Positions 19,874 through 30,534 of a stretch of DNA of 64,000 nt are shown one piece after another. The notes below the pieces were generated by a model. That model searched no databases. It worked only from the letters and a program-made list of their open reading frames with translations, and had not been told where the DNA came from. Origin of the DNA: Septoria linicola (taxonomy: Eukaryota > Ascomycota > Dothideomycetes > Mycosphaerellales > Mycosphaerellaceae); the NCBI GenBank assembly GCA_024114885.1, contig CP099426.1:1736001-1800000 (forward strand), in the 5' to 3' direction. The translations under genes and the position numbers were made by a program. Position 1 is the stretch's first letter. The number at the start of each line of letters is the position of its first letter.

Positions 19874-19969
19874 GTTGATGATAATGATAGGAATGTACTG
19901 GTGAGATTCTGTGATTGTTGATCTGGTATCTCTTCGATCTACTGTCCAGTGTGTCTGGACTGTGGCTTG

Positions 19970-19976
19970 TTATATA
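19970..19976 (-). promoter_or_regulatory. TATA-like box for the small secreted protein gene
   Basis: TATATAA on the minus strand, about 97 bp upstream of the ATG at 19873. Spacing fits a short 5' UTR. Confidence 0.45.
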
Positions 19977-20477
19977 ATGCAGACACGCAACAGGAATGCT
20001 GAGGTCGCAATTCATTCCCATCTTCTCGCGGTCTGTATCTGGATGCTGCACTTTGGAAAGATGCTTCTTGGCTCTTGCCTGTGGGCTCATGATAAAGCAG
20101 TCCTTCTCGTATTCTACCAGTGGCGGACATGCCCTGCCCACAGATTTTGTATGAGATCAGCTATGATGTCTCAGGTGCCACCTTGGCAATGCCATGCGGA
20201 GTCTCAGCTTTGTGCTTGGCTCGAGTCTTGACTAATGGCAGGTCGCGAGCTACTCAGACAGTCACGTCTCTTCGTGCGGACTGTAGCACAAGCTGAATGA
20301 GCTGCCGTGGTTGACGTGCAGCTGTGTCACAAATGCAGCGAGCACATACGGCTCATGATATGCGTCAAGGAAGGTTGACGCGGTGACTGTTGACACGCAC
20401 GTCGTGCAGCACTCCCTTGGTAGAAGTGGTTACCATGGCCGGAAAAGCGATAATGATATGTTCCTGCAAAGCATTGT
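19977..20477. other. Intergenic, nothing recognised
   Basis: About 500 bp between the small secreted protein promoter and the 3' end of the uS12m gene. I see only short, non-coding-looking open frames. Confidence 0.6.
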
Positions 20478-21089
20478 CTATGCAGCAACCTTTGGCTTCT
20501 TGGTTCCATATTTAGATCGGCTGGTGACTCGGTTGCCCACACCACCCTGTGCGACCATTAGCAGAAACTCGTGTCGGCCATTCCGAGCTGAACATACCAG
20601 ATCCATTGCGCCTCTCACCAAGTGATATTTGACACCGGGACAATCCTGCGATCGGCCTCCTCGCACCAGCACGACCGAGTGCTGTTGGATGTTGTGGCCT
20701 GTTTTCTTCCGTTAATGTGACTGCTCTCGACGAGTAGATGCTTGATACACACCCTCTCCTGGAATGTAAGCAGTAATGACATTGCCACTACTCAATCGCA
20801 CCCTGGCGACCTTGCGCTCTCCCGAGTTGGGCTTCTTTGGTTTCGTGACTCCCACTCGCAGACATACGCCCTTCATCTCGGGGCATTTTGTGTTGGCTAA
20901 TTGTGGCGATGTGGGCTTTCGTGCCTTCTGTCCGACTCTGCAGCCTCGAATGACTTGGTTGTAGGTCGCCTGACGTGATATGGTCGTCGAGAAGGAGCGA
21001 ACGGCAAGCGGCGCGGTCATGACGGCGTGGAAGCAGGTGCGCGTGGTCGAAGGCAGGCGCAATAGCGCGCTGAAGAGAGAAGATGCCAT
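20478..21089 (-). CDS. MRPS12: Mitochondrial small-subunit ribosomal protein uS12m
   Basis: Component of the decoding centre of the mitochondrial 30S-type subunit. Proposed exons (minus): 21089-20753, 20698-20598, 20546-20478, giving 168 aa. The N-terminus (MASSLFSALLRLP... rich in Arg/Ser, no acids) looks like a mitochondrial presequence. The body shows the uS12 hallmarks TYNQVIRGCRVGQK, KKPNSGERKVARVRL, the conserved PGEGHN loop restored across intron 1, RGGRSQDCPGVKYH, and the basic end SRSKYGTKKPK. ATG 21089 was preferred to an upstream non-ATG extension. Introns are 54 and 51 nt. The gene is divergent from DBP10 across about 250 bp. Confidence 0.92.
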
Positions 21090-21343
21090 TGTGGTTTCCC
21101 CCTCCCGGAGTCGTGTCGTAGATGAATAGCGATGCAATGCTGTTCGATGTGTTCAAGCATTGATGAATCTGCGGACTTCCGAGCATCTTACGGTCTCCAG
21201 AAATTAAGGTTTCACGCTAAGTTAGTGCTTGTGCATGAACATTAGTTAGCGGGGATCTGATGGACGAAAAGTTGAAGAATTGTGAATTCGAGAAATACCA
21301 TCCACCACAGCAGCAGCAGGTCTGCTCTGCACCTGTAATCAAC

Positions 21344-24148
21344 ATGGTCCGCGAAGTGTCGCCCGCGCTGTCGGAGAATGAATTCGACATTTCCCAATCA
21401 CTCTTCGGCGGCGATCCAGATCTTCTGTCCGACAACAGCGACACGGAACAGCTTCCCACCAGCACACGAGCCGACTCACCACGCTCACGACGACCGCCGG
21501 CCATAGAGGATGCCTCCGACAGTGACGATGCTTTCATTGCAGCAACACAAACGAACGCGAATCGCAAAAATGACAGCAAAACTGCCAAAAAGGCCGGCGC
21601 ATTCCAGGGCATGGGCCTGAACACGCATCTGCTCAAGGCCATCACGAGAAAGGGCTTCAGTGTGCCTACGCCGATTCAACGAAAGACGATACCTCTCATT
21701 CTAGACGGGCAGGATGTGGTGGGCATGGCGAGAACGGGTTCGGGAAAGACTGCCGCCTTTGTGATTCCCATGATTGAGAAGCTCAAGGTGCACAGCGCAA
21801 AGTTTGGTGCCAGAGCCATGATTCTCAGCCCTTCCCGAGAGTTGGCTTTGCAGACGTTGAGAGTCGTCAAGGAGATGGGAAAGGGTACGGACCTGAGAAC
21901 TGTCTTGATCGTGGGAGGCGACAGCATCGAGGACAACTTCGGCACCATGGCTGCCAACCCAGATATCATCATTGCCACGCCTGGGCGCTTTGAGCACGTC
22001 AAGGTGGAAATGGGTCTGGATCTGAGCTCGGTCAAGTACATGGTCTTTGACGAGGCAGATCGCCTGTTCGAGATGGGTTTCGCCGCACAGTTGACCGAAA
22101 TCATGCACTCTCTGCCGGCCACACGGCAAACGTTACTGTTCTCTGCTACCTTGCCCAAAAGTCTTGTCGAGTTCGCGAGAGCCGGTTTGCAGGATCCGAA
22201 GTTGGTACGATTAGATGCGGAGAGCAAGATTGCGCCAGGGCTGCAAAGCACATTCTTTACTGTCAAGAGGGCAGAGAAGGAGGGAGCTCTACTACACATC
22301 CTACAAGATGTCATCAAAATGCCCACAGGTGCTGGCGATCGAGAGAAGCTGGCAAAGGAAGCACGAAAGGGTGACAAGAAGAGGAAGCGAGGGGCTGATG
22401 GACCAGCTGCATATGAGGCAACTTCACCACACTCGACTGTCATCTTCACAGCTACAAAGCATCACGTTGAGTACCTAGCCAACTTTCTCAAGGCCTGGGG
22501 CTATGCTACGTCCTATGTCTACGGTTCGCTCGATCAAACAGCGCGAAAGATGCAGGTGCAAGACTTCCGATCAGGAGTTACCAACATTCTGGTGGTCACA
22601 GACGTGGCTGCTCGTGGTCTGGATGTGCCTCTCCTGGCGAATGTGATCAACTACGACTTCCCATCTCAGCCCAAGATCTTTGTACACAGAGTCGGCAGAA
22701 CAGCTAGGGCCGGCAAAGAGGGCTGGAGTTACAGTCTCATCTCGCAACCAGACATGCCATACCTGCTCGATCTACAGCTCTTCCTCAGTCGCAAACTCAT
22801 CATGGGGAGATCTGCTAAAGAGCCTGGCATGTTTCAGAACGCCATTGTGGTGGGCAACCTGCGCCGAGACGCCCTGGAACGATACACAGAAGAGGCTGCA
22901 AAGGTCATCGACGAAGACATCGACCTGCAATCTATGCGAGATGTAGCTGCCAAAGGAGAGAAGCAGTATATGCGGACGCGAAACTCCGCTTCTGCTGAGA
23001 GTGTGAAGCGTACAAAGCAGATTGCACAGAGCGAGGACTCCTCTGCCACCAACATGCTGTTTGAAGCTGATGAGAGCGCCGACGTCGAACAACAAAGATT
23101 GAACATGCTTGCAAGAGTGTCCAACTTCCGGCCTGTGGAGACTGTCTTCGAGGTTGGCAAACGTGGAGATGCCAAAGATGCGGCGGCAGAAGTCATGAAG
23201 AAGCGCAGGGCAAACATTGAAGCACAGAAGCAGAAGAAGGCGATGCAGACGCAACAAGACAACTCCGAGGATGAGGTAACGGTCTCCAGGGCAGTAGTAG
23301 ATGACGACTCGGATGAGGACGAACTCGTCCTCACGCAACCCAACGGCGCCGACATGGATCTCGCGTCAGACTCCGAGCTCGAATTCACATTCACAGCCCC
23401 ATCCGACCCAGCGACCTCAAAACGACAAGCCAAAAAGGACAAAAAGGCGGCCTCAGCCCAAGACGATGAGTTCTTCATGTCCTACACCCCCTCCACAATC
23501 AACATGGTCGAAGACAAAGGCTACGGCGTGCACTCTGGCGGCACCAATGCCTCCACCCACTTCCTCGACCAAGCCCGCAACGCCACCATGGACCTCAACG
23601 GCGATGAAGACAGCAGCATGAAACTCGCCACCAAAGCCGGCGCCGGCCTGCGCTGGGACAAGAAGTCCAAGAAATACGTCCAACGCGCCAACGATGAAGA
23701 CGGCTCCAAAGGCGCCAAAATGATCCGCGGTGAATCCGGCCAGAAAATCGCCGCTTCCTTCAAAAGTGGCCGATTCGACCGCTGGCGAAAAGACAACCGT
23801 GTCGAACGCCTCCCCCGAGTCGGAGAAATGGAGAAAGCGAATGCTCATCACGCATACCAACAAAGCCAGAATGGCGGCGGCGGTAGTGGACCTGGCGGTA
23901 ACGGAGGAGGACAGGGCAGGCGATTCCAGCATAAACAGGAACGCGCACCGAAAGAAGCGGATAAATACAGAGATGACTATCATGTGAGGAAGAAGCGCGT
24001 TGCAGAGGCCAAGGAGAAGAGAGTGGGTAGGTTTGCGGAGGGTAAAGGGAAGAATGAGTTGAGAGGTGTGGATGATGTGAGAAAGTTGAGGAAGTTGGCG
24101 GAGAGGAGGAAGGAGAAGAATGCGAGGCCGAGTAAGAAGAGGAGGTAG
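21344..24148 (+). CDS. DBP10: DEAD-box ATP-dependent RNA helicase Dbp10
   Basis: Nucleolar helicase for 60S ribosomal subunit assembly. Single exon, 934 aa from ATG 21344. Motifs in order: Q-motif region (GFSVPTPIQ), Walker A ARTGSGKT (~128), PSRELA, TPGR, DEAD (~235), SAT (~267), ARGLD and HRVGRTAR (~448). A long charged C-terminal extension follows (Dbp10 C-terminal region with WDKKSKKYV, then a Gly-rich patch and a Lys/Arg-rich tail). An in-frame ATG at 21260 would add 28 residues. I prefer 21344 because the next residues (SPALSENEFDI) resemble the usual fungal Dbp10 start. Its 3' end faces the MATE gene 150 bp away. Confidence 0.95.
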   Translation: MVREVSPALSENEFDISQSLFGGDPDLLSDNSDTEQLPTSTRADSPRSRRPPAIEDASDSDDAFIAATQTNANRKNDSKTAKKAGAFQGMGLNTHLLKAITRKGFSVPTPIQRKTIPLILDGQDVVGMARTGSGKTAAFVIPMIEKLKVHSAKFGARAMILSPSRELALQTLRVVKEMGKGTDLRTVLIVGGDSIEDNFGTMAANPDIIIATPGRFEHVKVEMGLDLSSVKYMVFDEADRLFEMGFAAQLTEIMHSLPATRQTLLFSATLPKSLVEFARAGLQDPKLVRLDAESKIAPGLQSTFFTVKRAEKEGALLHILQDVIKMPTGAGDREKLAKEARKGDKKRKRGADGPAAYEATSPHSTVIFTATKHHVEYLANFLKAWGYATSYVYGSLDQTARKMQVQDFRSGVTNILVVTDVAARGLDVPLLANVINYDFPSQPKIFVHRVGRTARAGKEGWSYSLISQPDMPYLLDLQLFLSRKLIMGRSAKEPGMFQNAIVVGNLRRDALERYTEEAAKVIDEDIDLQSMRDVAAKGEKQYMRTRNSASAESVKRTKQIAQSEDSSATNMLFEADESADVEQQRLNMLARVSNFRPVETVFEVGKRGDAKDAAAEVMKKRRANIEAQKQKKAMQTQQDNSEDEVTVSRAVVDDDSDEDELVLTQPNGADMDLASDSELEFTFTAPSDPATSKRQAKKDKKAASAQDDEFFMSYTPSTINMVEDKGYGVHSGGTNASTHFLDQARNATMDLNGDEDSSMKLATKAGAGLRWDKKSKKYVQRANDEDGSKGAKMIRGESGQKIAASFKSGRFDRWRKDNRVERLPRVGEMEKANAHHAYQQSQNGGGGSGPGGNGGGQGRRFQHKQERAPKEADKYRDDYHVRKKRVAEAKEKRVGRFAEGKGKNELRGVDDVRKLRKLAERRKEKNARPSKKRR

Positions 24149-24296
24149 ATTAGACATAGATAGTAGAATGGGATGATATAGATGTGGTGTTGCATCACAT
24201 CTGTCATGATTCTGTCGAATATCTTCGTGATTGGCATCATATTTACATCTCATCACATCACATCTATATACACCCACCCCTCTAATCCCCACTACT

Positions 24297-26282
24297 TTAA
24301 TCCTGAGCATTCCTCTTCGCCGCCTCCTCACTCGCCTTCGCATAATCAATCCTGAAAATATAAATCCCCTCCAACGCCGCCACAATCCCCAACCCAATCG
24401 CCGGCCCAATCCAAATCCCAATCAAGTCCCAATGCAACCCGAACCCCAGCCCAAAACTCAACGGCAGCGCAATCGCATAATACGCAAACAGATTGATATA
24501 ACCCCCAATTTCCTGTTTACCCAGTCCTCTGAGGATACCATTGCACTGCGCAGCGAGGGAGTCGAAGAGTTGGAAAGCGGCGTTGATAGGTAAGGTAGCG
24601 GCTGCGAGGGCAACGACGTCGGATTCAGAGGAAAAGAGCCAGGGAATGTAGTTTCGCAGGGAAGATAGAGCGACGACGTTGAACACGCCGATGATGACGC
24701 CGATGACAAAGGTGACTTTTGTCGTGACTTTGGCTGCAGCGGGGAGGCCGGCGCCGATGAGGTTTGCTGTGCGGGTGGAAGCGGCGATGGAGAGGGGGAA
24801 GGGGAGTTGGTATGTGAGGACAGAGAGACTTTGGAGGACGGTGTTGGCGGCGAGGTGGGTTGCGGAGATGCGTGCGGAGGCGAGGGTGAGGATTTCGAAA
24901 GCGAGGAATTCGGCGAGGACCATGACGAGGCCCGGGAGGGCGAGGCGGACCATGGGTCCCCAGTTGACGAATGCTTTGCGTGTGAAACCCGGCCAGCATT
25001 CCATTCCGCCGACGAAGCGGACGTAGAGGAAGAGGAGGATTGGCATGAGGCATTCGGTGATTGCGACGGCGATGGGGCAGCCGATGAAGCCCCAGCCAAA
25101 GTGCCAGACGAAGAGATAGTGCATCAGGACGTTGAGAGGCGCGGCGATCAGGAGCACATACAGAGTGGCGCCAAATCGCCCTTGAGCTTGTACGTAGCGT
25201 TTCGCTGCTTCAAAGGCAGCATAGCCGGGAGCGCCGATGACAAGAACTTTGAGATAGTTGCCTGCAAGTACAGCGATCTCTTTCTCGGGCACGATGACTG
25301 CAAGAATCTGCTCGGCAGATAGCCAGATGATCGCAATGGGAATCGTGATGCTCCAGAGGAAGAAGACCATGCGTTGGAGTTGCAAACCGACGAGCTTCTT
25401 CTTGCCAGAACCATAAGCTTGAGCGCATAGAGTATCCAGAGACGTTGCAAGACCGTGGTATACAGCATATCCGGTGATGTTCGCTGTCATGGAGCCAAGT
25501 GAAACAGCTCCCAGCTCGTTCTTGCCTATGTGCCCGACTGTGAAGACCGAGGTCAACGTGAGAGAGTTTTGCAGGATGAAAGTGAGGATCAGTGGTGCAG
25601 AGTAACGGACCAGAGTCTTGGTCTCGCGCTGCCAGGTCGTCTGAATCTTGCCGCTCTGAACAGCCTCCTCCCACTTCTTGGTGATGTTCTCTGGACTGTC
25701 TTGTCCACCATACGGCAGTGTTGGATCTCCTCCATTGGCAAGCAGACCAGTTGTCTCGTTGGCCTGCCCATCCCCCCCTTCATCATCCAAGACTGCACCA
25801 CTCTTTCGCCTGAAGCTCACATGGCTCATCATCTTTCGAATCGTGTTTCCGCTGTCGCTAGCATTGCTCTCTCGTCGTCTCGGGTGTTTGGGAGGAATGA
25901 TCTTGTTGTCTCGCAGCAAACTTCTTTCCTCGCCAATTGCTGCCTCCCAATCCTGCTCCAACGGCACATAACTCTCTGGCTGCTGCGACCCGAGGAATGG
26001 TCGTGGCGTTGGGGCGATATATGATGGTCGTCGATAGTAGCCTGCCATGGAGCGTGACCCCAAGTTGGGCATATCCTGCGTGTTCGTACGGCTGAGAGCG
26101 TTGCCATCTGCTGCCCCATCGTCATCGTCCGCGAATTCATCGTCTTCTAGATCGCGACTAATGGATTGTTCGGCAATAGCAGCAATGTGCGATTGAGATC
26201 GATAGGATGCGCCCATACTGCGGGACGTCGTCTGGGTGGCAGGCGATTCGCTGCGATTGCTGGAGGAGATAGGCCTGGACAT
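24297..26282 (-). CDS. MATE family multidrug/toxin extrusion transporter
   Basis: Integral membrane antiporter, 661 aa in one exon. The first ~210 residues are cytosolic, rich in Ser, Asp and Arg and probably disordered. From about residue 215 (LVRYSAPLILTFILQNSL) follow twelve hydrophobic segments with the MATE pattern, including the repeat-2 region (RLALPGLVMVLAEFLAFEI) and LRGLGKQEIGGYINLFAYY near the C-terminus. It resembles the yeast Erc1/YDR338C group. The substrate cannot be told from sequence. Convergent with DBP10 and divergent from the F-box-like gene. Confidence 0.9.
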   Translation of the reverse strand: MSRPISSSNRSESPATQTTSRSMGASYRSQSHIAAIAEQSISRDLEDDEFADDDDGAADGNALSRTNTQDMPNLGSRSMAGYYRRPSYIAPTPRPFLGSQQPESYVPLEQDWEAAIGEERSLLRDNKIIPPKHPRRRESNASDSGNTIRKMMSHVSFRRKSGAVLDDEGGDGQANETTGLLANGGDPTLPYGGQDSPENITKKWEEAVQSGKIQTTWQRETKTLVRYSAPLILTFILQNSLTLTSVFTVGHIGKNELGAVSLGSMTANITGYAVYHGLATSLDTLCAQAYGSGKKKLVGLQLQRMVFFLWSITIPIAIIWLSAEQILAVIVPEKEIAVLAGNYLKVLVIGAPGYAAFEAAKRYVQAQGRFGATLYVLLIAAPLNVLMHYLFVWHFGWGFIGCPIAVAITECLMPILLFLYVRFVGGMECWPGFTRKAFVNWGPMVRLALPGLVMVLAEFLAFEILTLASARISATHLAANTVLQSLSVLTYQLPFPLSIAASTRTANLIGAGLPAAAKVTTKVTFVIGVIIGVFNVVALSSLRNYIPWLFSSESDVVALAAATLPINAAFQLFDSLAAQCNGILRGLGKQEIGGYINLFAYYAIALPLSFGLGFGLHWDLIGIWIGPAIGLGIVAALEGIYIFRIDYAKASEEAAKRNAQD

Positions 26283-27015
26283 CTTGTCCGCCTATTTCCT
26301 GCTGGTGACTATTTTCTGGATACTGTATGGAGCTGGCGAAGGTCTGGATCCAAGTGGCGGATCCGCCTCCAAACTATGGCGTGATCACGCTATACTGTTG
26401 CGCTCTGCGATTGAAGAATGTGCTGTTCGTGAGTCCGGACTCTTGCCAATAGGAATGTGGTGTACTTTGTCTTTCTCTGGCTTGGGTGGCAGACTATCGC
26501 GTCATTCAAGCGGCGATTGGCCTTCTGAGGACTGTAGTAAGTATGCTGCTTGAATGGCACACAGTAGAAACACGAGGGCAGGTGTAAACAAGGAAAGTAA
26601 ACGAAGCAATAACGTGGAAGCACTCTACCTGACGGTCAAGCCATGAAGACGTAGCTGGCGAGTGACTAAGATCAACATGCAGTAACTAACTTAGTTAGTG
26701 GAGCTCGATAAGGAAGCTGTAGACTGGTTGTGCTCAGACGAGCGGCGTTCGGAGTTCGCTCCAATGTGGCCGTCGTTGCCGAGGTCGGTCAAGACACACA
26801 TTGTCCATCCATTGCGATGATCTATCTTCTCTACATGCACCCACCCGACTTCATCAAGGCATAGAGAATAGCATTCTTCCTACTGGCACCCACGATACAC
26901 ATTGCTGTGTTCAGCAGAGCATTGTCATGGTCCAGCTTGCCAAGGGGAAGTAGGGTTAATAAGTAGATGGCGGCGGTGGGGTGAAGCCATACTCTCGATA
27001 GCAACATGTGGGAAG
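26283..27015. other. Divergent intergenic region, nothing recognised
   Basis: About 730 bp between the starts of the MATE gene (-) and the F-box-like gene (+); presumably both promoters. No gene or notable repeat seen. Confidence 0.6.
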
Positions 27016-28272
27016 ATGGCTTGCTTTACAAACCTGCCACATAGCATTATTCGGACCATATGCCTATACATCTCTGACTGTCGCGCATTTGGGTTGGTCT
27101 CCAGAGCCTGTGTTGAGCCTGCGCGGTCAGTCCTGTTCGACACGATTAGCATTACGTTCTACGACACCCGAGACTTAGGCAACGCCGCTCTAGCCTGGGC
27201 GGAAAGGCTAGAACTCGTCAAGAGCTTCCAGCACGTCAGAACGTTACGCATTGTCGATGAGGACACCCATCCACCTATCGAAATGTTCCACGAGTGTGGC
27301 GATGTATTGAGTGAGAAGTGGCAGTATCTCCCTGATGATCACCCGGACCGCATTGTGGATGAGGCTCCAGGATGGCAGGCACTTGCTGAGCTATTGAGTC
27401 GTCTCCCTCGACTGAAGGATCTGGTCTACGCTGGCCCCCTACAGCTACATCCCTGTGTTGTGCAGTGCCTTGAAGACATATTGCCAACCTGTCGCCTCCA
27501 CTTAGAGACATTCTGCCTGCGAAGCTTGTTGTGCTCACCTCATCAGCAGATTGACTTCGATCCATATGAAAACAAGCTGGCGACGCATCCCCAGCTTCAT
27601 AGCGTGAAAATTGCGAGGTTCGATGAGTACGACGATGGCGTATTCGACTTCCATCTGGACGCGTTATCAGACATGGTCCGCGGCCTGGCACCGAACCTGC
27701 GGATAGTCAGCCTGCTGCGTGAGAAACCTGGCAGCTCACCACAGCTACTGAGAACCAAGGCTCAGACCAGACTGAGGTGGACCGGTAGTGAATTGGGGAG
27801 CTTGCCATCAGAGTATCATGGGAACTTGACTTCGCTTGAGCTCGCAGGTCCTGGATCCGCGACGCTAGCAGCTCTACAACGTTGGAGTGAAGTAACCACG
27901 CTTAGTCGACTCGAGGAGCTGAGACTCCATGAATGTATTGGCACAGATACAGTAGACTGGCTCAGTACCTCCTGCTCTCTCGCTCGTGTATCGAAACTGA
28001 CCATCCATCCTGCATCTGGCCAGATAGCTGGCCTTTTCCGGACGATCGGCAATCTTACAGAGCTAAAGCTCGTTGGGAACTTTGATAACGAGCAGATATA
28101 TGGAGTTCTGCGTCGGCATGGCACAAGTCCGAAACATCTCTCAATCATACCTTCATTTGTACACAGCACCAGTGCTGCAGATATGGCAGAAACCATAGCA
28201 CGCCTCTGTCCAGGGCTCACGAAATATATCGCACACGTCTCACACGTACCCATGGCAAGGCGGAAGAAGTGA
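27016..28272 (+). CDS. F-box-like protein with leucine-rich C-terminal region
   Basis: Single-exon 418-aa protein. The N-terminus (NLPHSIIRTICLYI followed by FGLVSRACVEPARSVLF) matches the pattern of degenerate fungal F-box domains, which bind Skp1 in SCF ubiquitin ligases. The rest is a solenoid-like region with recurring Leu spacing (for example YHGNLTSLELAGPGSATL and LEELRLHECIG), likely the substrate-binding face. ATG 27016 was chosen because it starts right at the F-box; the open frame extends upstream only with non-ATG starts. Such genes are abundant and divergent in fungi, so the substrate is unknown. Confidence 0.7.
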   Translation: MACFTNLPHSIIRTICLYISDCRAFGLVSRACVEPARSVLFDTISITFYDTRDLGNAALAWAERLELVKSFQHVRTLRIVDEDTHPPIEMFHECGDVLSEKWQYLPDDHPDRIVDEAPGWQALAELLSRLPRLKDLVYAGPLQLHPCVVQCLEDILPTCRLHLETFCLRSLLCSPHQQIDFDPYENKLATHPQLHSVKIARFDEYDDGVFDFHLDALSDMVRGLAPNLRIVSLLREKPGSSPQLLRTKAQTRLRWTGSELGSLPSEYHGNLTSLELAGPGSATLAALQRWSEVTTLSRLEELRLHECIGTDTVDWLSTSCSLARVSKLTIHPASGQIAGLFRTIGNLTELKLVGNFDNEQIYGVLRRHGTSPKHLSIIPSFVHSTSAADMAETIARLCPGLTKYIAHVSHVPMARRKK

Positions 28273-28930
28273 GACTGTACCGTGCGATAGGTCGTATACC
28301 GCGCTTACAGTAGCTCCATGCCATTCTCGATTGCCGTGATCCGAAACGTTTGAGCGATTCCAGTCAAGCGCTCACCCTGGAGGAGACACTGAAGCGCGCA
28401 TTAATCAATCACGCGATCGACTCATCACTTGCACAGGCCATCTCCAGGACAATCGCATCGTCAAATCCCGTTTCGCCCACGTGCTTACAACGTCTGGCTA
28501 TACATCCTGACACTGATCAACATACCGGAGGACTTGGACTGGCATGTGGTGTACTTGCTGGTCAATGGCTATGTGAGCGAGATGAAAGGGACGATAGACA
28601 GGATCAAGTCAATGTCAAGAGGACGAAAAGGCTAAGAGGCACGGATGCCAAGCTTACGCCCATGGTTGCAAGCGCTTTCGACGAGCTATGGGCCGGGGAC
28701 GGGAGGAATCTACATTGGAGCGAGAGGTGGAGTAGCTTCCCCCTGGAAGAGTGAAGATGAAAGCGTGGAAGACAAACGACATTCAATCCGTGGACGAGGC
28801 ATAATCGCTACTGTGGAGCAGTATCGAGTGGCCTAGAGCCCGGCAGTTCTGCGGAGAGGCTAACAAAATCATCGTGATCGCTTGAGTACAGGCGCGAGAG
28901 CCTTTCCCTCTTCTCCTCCCTCTCGAGTCT
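28273..28930. other. Intergenic, nothing firm
   Basis: About 660 bp between the F-box-like gene and the 3' end of the zinc-finger gene. Two overlapping open frames (28350-28754 and 28429-28635) are present, but the first lacks an ATG start and neither resembles anything I know. Confidence 0.5.
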
Positions 28931-30230
28931 TCAGCATCTCCATCGCGTTACGAAGAACATCTCTTTCAGGGTCTCGAGCTTGTGCGCAGCAGGGTGGGAG
29001 GCGCGAATGTGGTCGTGAAGGCCGACAAGACCGCGGAAGAAGCTCTGTGTTACAGCATCACGTTAGCATATCGTTCAATACCTTCTCTGAGACGTTGTAG
29101 GCTCTTGGTGCGATATACCTGCGCACGCATTGCCGTAGTGCGCACGGAGAGAGCAGAGACAGGGAGGAAAACATACCTTGCCACGCTTCGGAGCATTTGC
29201 TCCACCACACCCGACGACAGGACAAGCCAATTCATGATGTGTGCCCTGCTCATCCTGCACGATACACTCCCACCCCAGCACAGAATTCTTCTCCTGCTCT
29301 CCAAGAGTCCAAAAGCCGTCATCTTCCTCGTCGGGCTGCGTCTGAGCGCAGACTTTGTCCATCATGCCGAGAGCCTTGTCGCCAAGAGTGAGGAGAGCGT
29401 CTACTTGATCTTGCGAGACATAGCGGTGAAGGCAGTACTCGACGACGCCGGCTGCGGAAAGGCGTGGCATGCGGTGGCTGAGAGAGAGGTGCTTCTTGAA
29501 GGTGAGGACACCGCGGAAGGGGTTAGAGGTCGCCGAGGAGTAGTTGCCTCCTGAGCAGGCGGGACAGCGGAGCTCGATCCAGGATTGATAGGCGGGAGAG
29601 AAGATGATGGTGCTGTAGTGGTCGAGACGGGTATGTGGTGCTGGGTCGGCGAGATTGGAGGGAGTGAGAGCAATGGGGAAGCCTGGTTCTGCGGCGTTGG
29701 CGGTGAAGTCGAAGGAGGGAGAGGTGGGTGGAAGGCCTGGACCTAGATCTCGAGGCTCGCAGTCGGCAAGGATTTGTTGGTATTCGCGGTCGAGTTCGTC
29801 GAGTTCTTCTGGTGCTTGCCACTTTTCGTCTTCTCTGAACAGCACCGCCATTGTTGAGTCTGCACTGCGTTAGTAAACACGGAGGTTATCTCGAAAATGA
29901 CTGAAGACACTCACTCAGCGCAGCAATCTCCTTCCAGTTCTGCCAGTCGAGCGGATCATCTCCTGGACGATCAGTGCGGAATCTGTTGTAGCCAGAGGCG
30001 AAGTAAAGCCCAAGATCACTACGTGCTAGGTCGATAGTTCGCAACTCGTTGTCGAGGTCATCGTGGACAGGATCATCAGCGCCGTTCAGCTCGAGTTGTA
30101 GTTCCACCTGCTTCTCGCGAATGGTAATTTCAGCATCGCAAAGGCGAGTGACTGCGCGCGAGAGATCCTGATAGAAGAAGGCTGAGTCCATGTTACTGGC
30201 AGAGACGCAGGTGGGTGTGTCGACCTCCAT
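28931..30230 (-). CDS. C2H2-type zinc-finger protein of unknown role
   Basis: Rebuilt as one 370-aa protein from exons 30230-29915, 29859-29177 and 29044-28931 (minus). Intron 1 (29914-29860) has GTGAGT and a TACTAAC branch site. Splicing to the second of two close AG sites joins the upstream frame with the downstream one. Intron 2 (29176-29045, 132 nt) is supported because it completes a zinc finger: CPVVGCGG before it, HDHIRASH after it. A first finger-like motif (CPACSG then FKKHLSLSH) lies mid-protein. The N-terminal third is acidic with WQNWKEIAAL. It may be a nucleic-acid-binding regulator; I recognise no named orthologue. Start ATG 30230 is the first in-frame ATG. Confidence 0.65.
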
Positions 30231-30534
30231 GTCGTCTGTTGTCGATGAAGTTGAAGTTGAGTCGATAGCGATCTTGGATTGAGTCAATTGGAGAAGGAAG
30301 CAAGTTGAAATTTCGTCGTTGGAATATTGCTACGCGTGCGTTGCACCTGAGCTTCACTTCATGCACGATGCACGCCAAGCGTTTCAAGATCTGGTGCCGC
30401 GCCAGCAGCCTTCGCTGTCTGCACATTTGCAGGGCGCGCTTGTGCGCATCTCTGAGCTTCGAGCATGGCTCGCAACGTCTAAAATGCCTCCAGATGGCCC
30501 AGTCGTCTCATTGATTTCTGGAGAGTGATACTTG
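30231..30534. other. Intergenic, nothing recognised
   Basis: About 300 bp between the zinc-finger gene start and the chorismate mutase stop (same strand). Presumably the zinc-finger promoter. Confidence 0.55.

Noticed and set aside
23453..24421. 322-codon minus-strand frame across the DBP10 3' end
   Set aside because: Antisense to the conserved Dbp10 C-terminus; composition is that of a shadow frame.
28350..28754. Possible small gene after the F-box-like gene
   Set aside because: No ATG start for the longer frame and no family resemblance for either frame.
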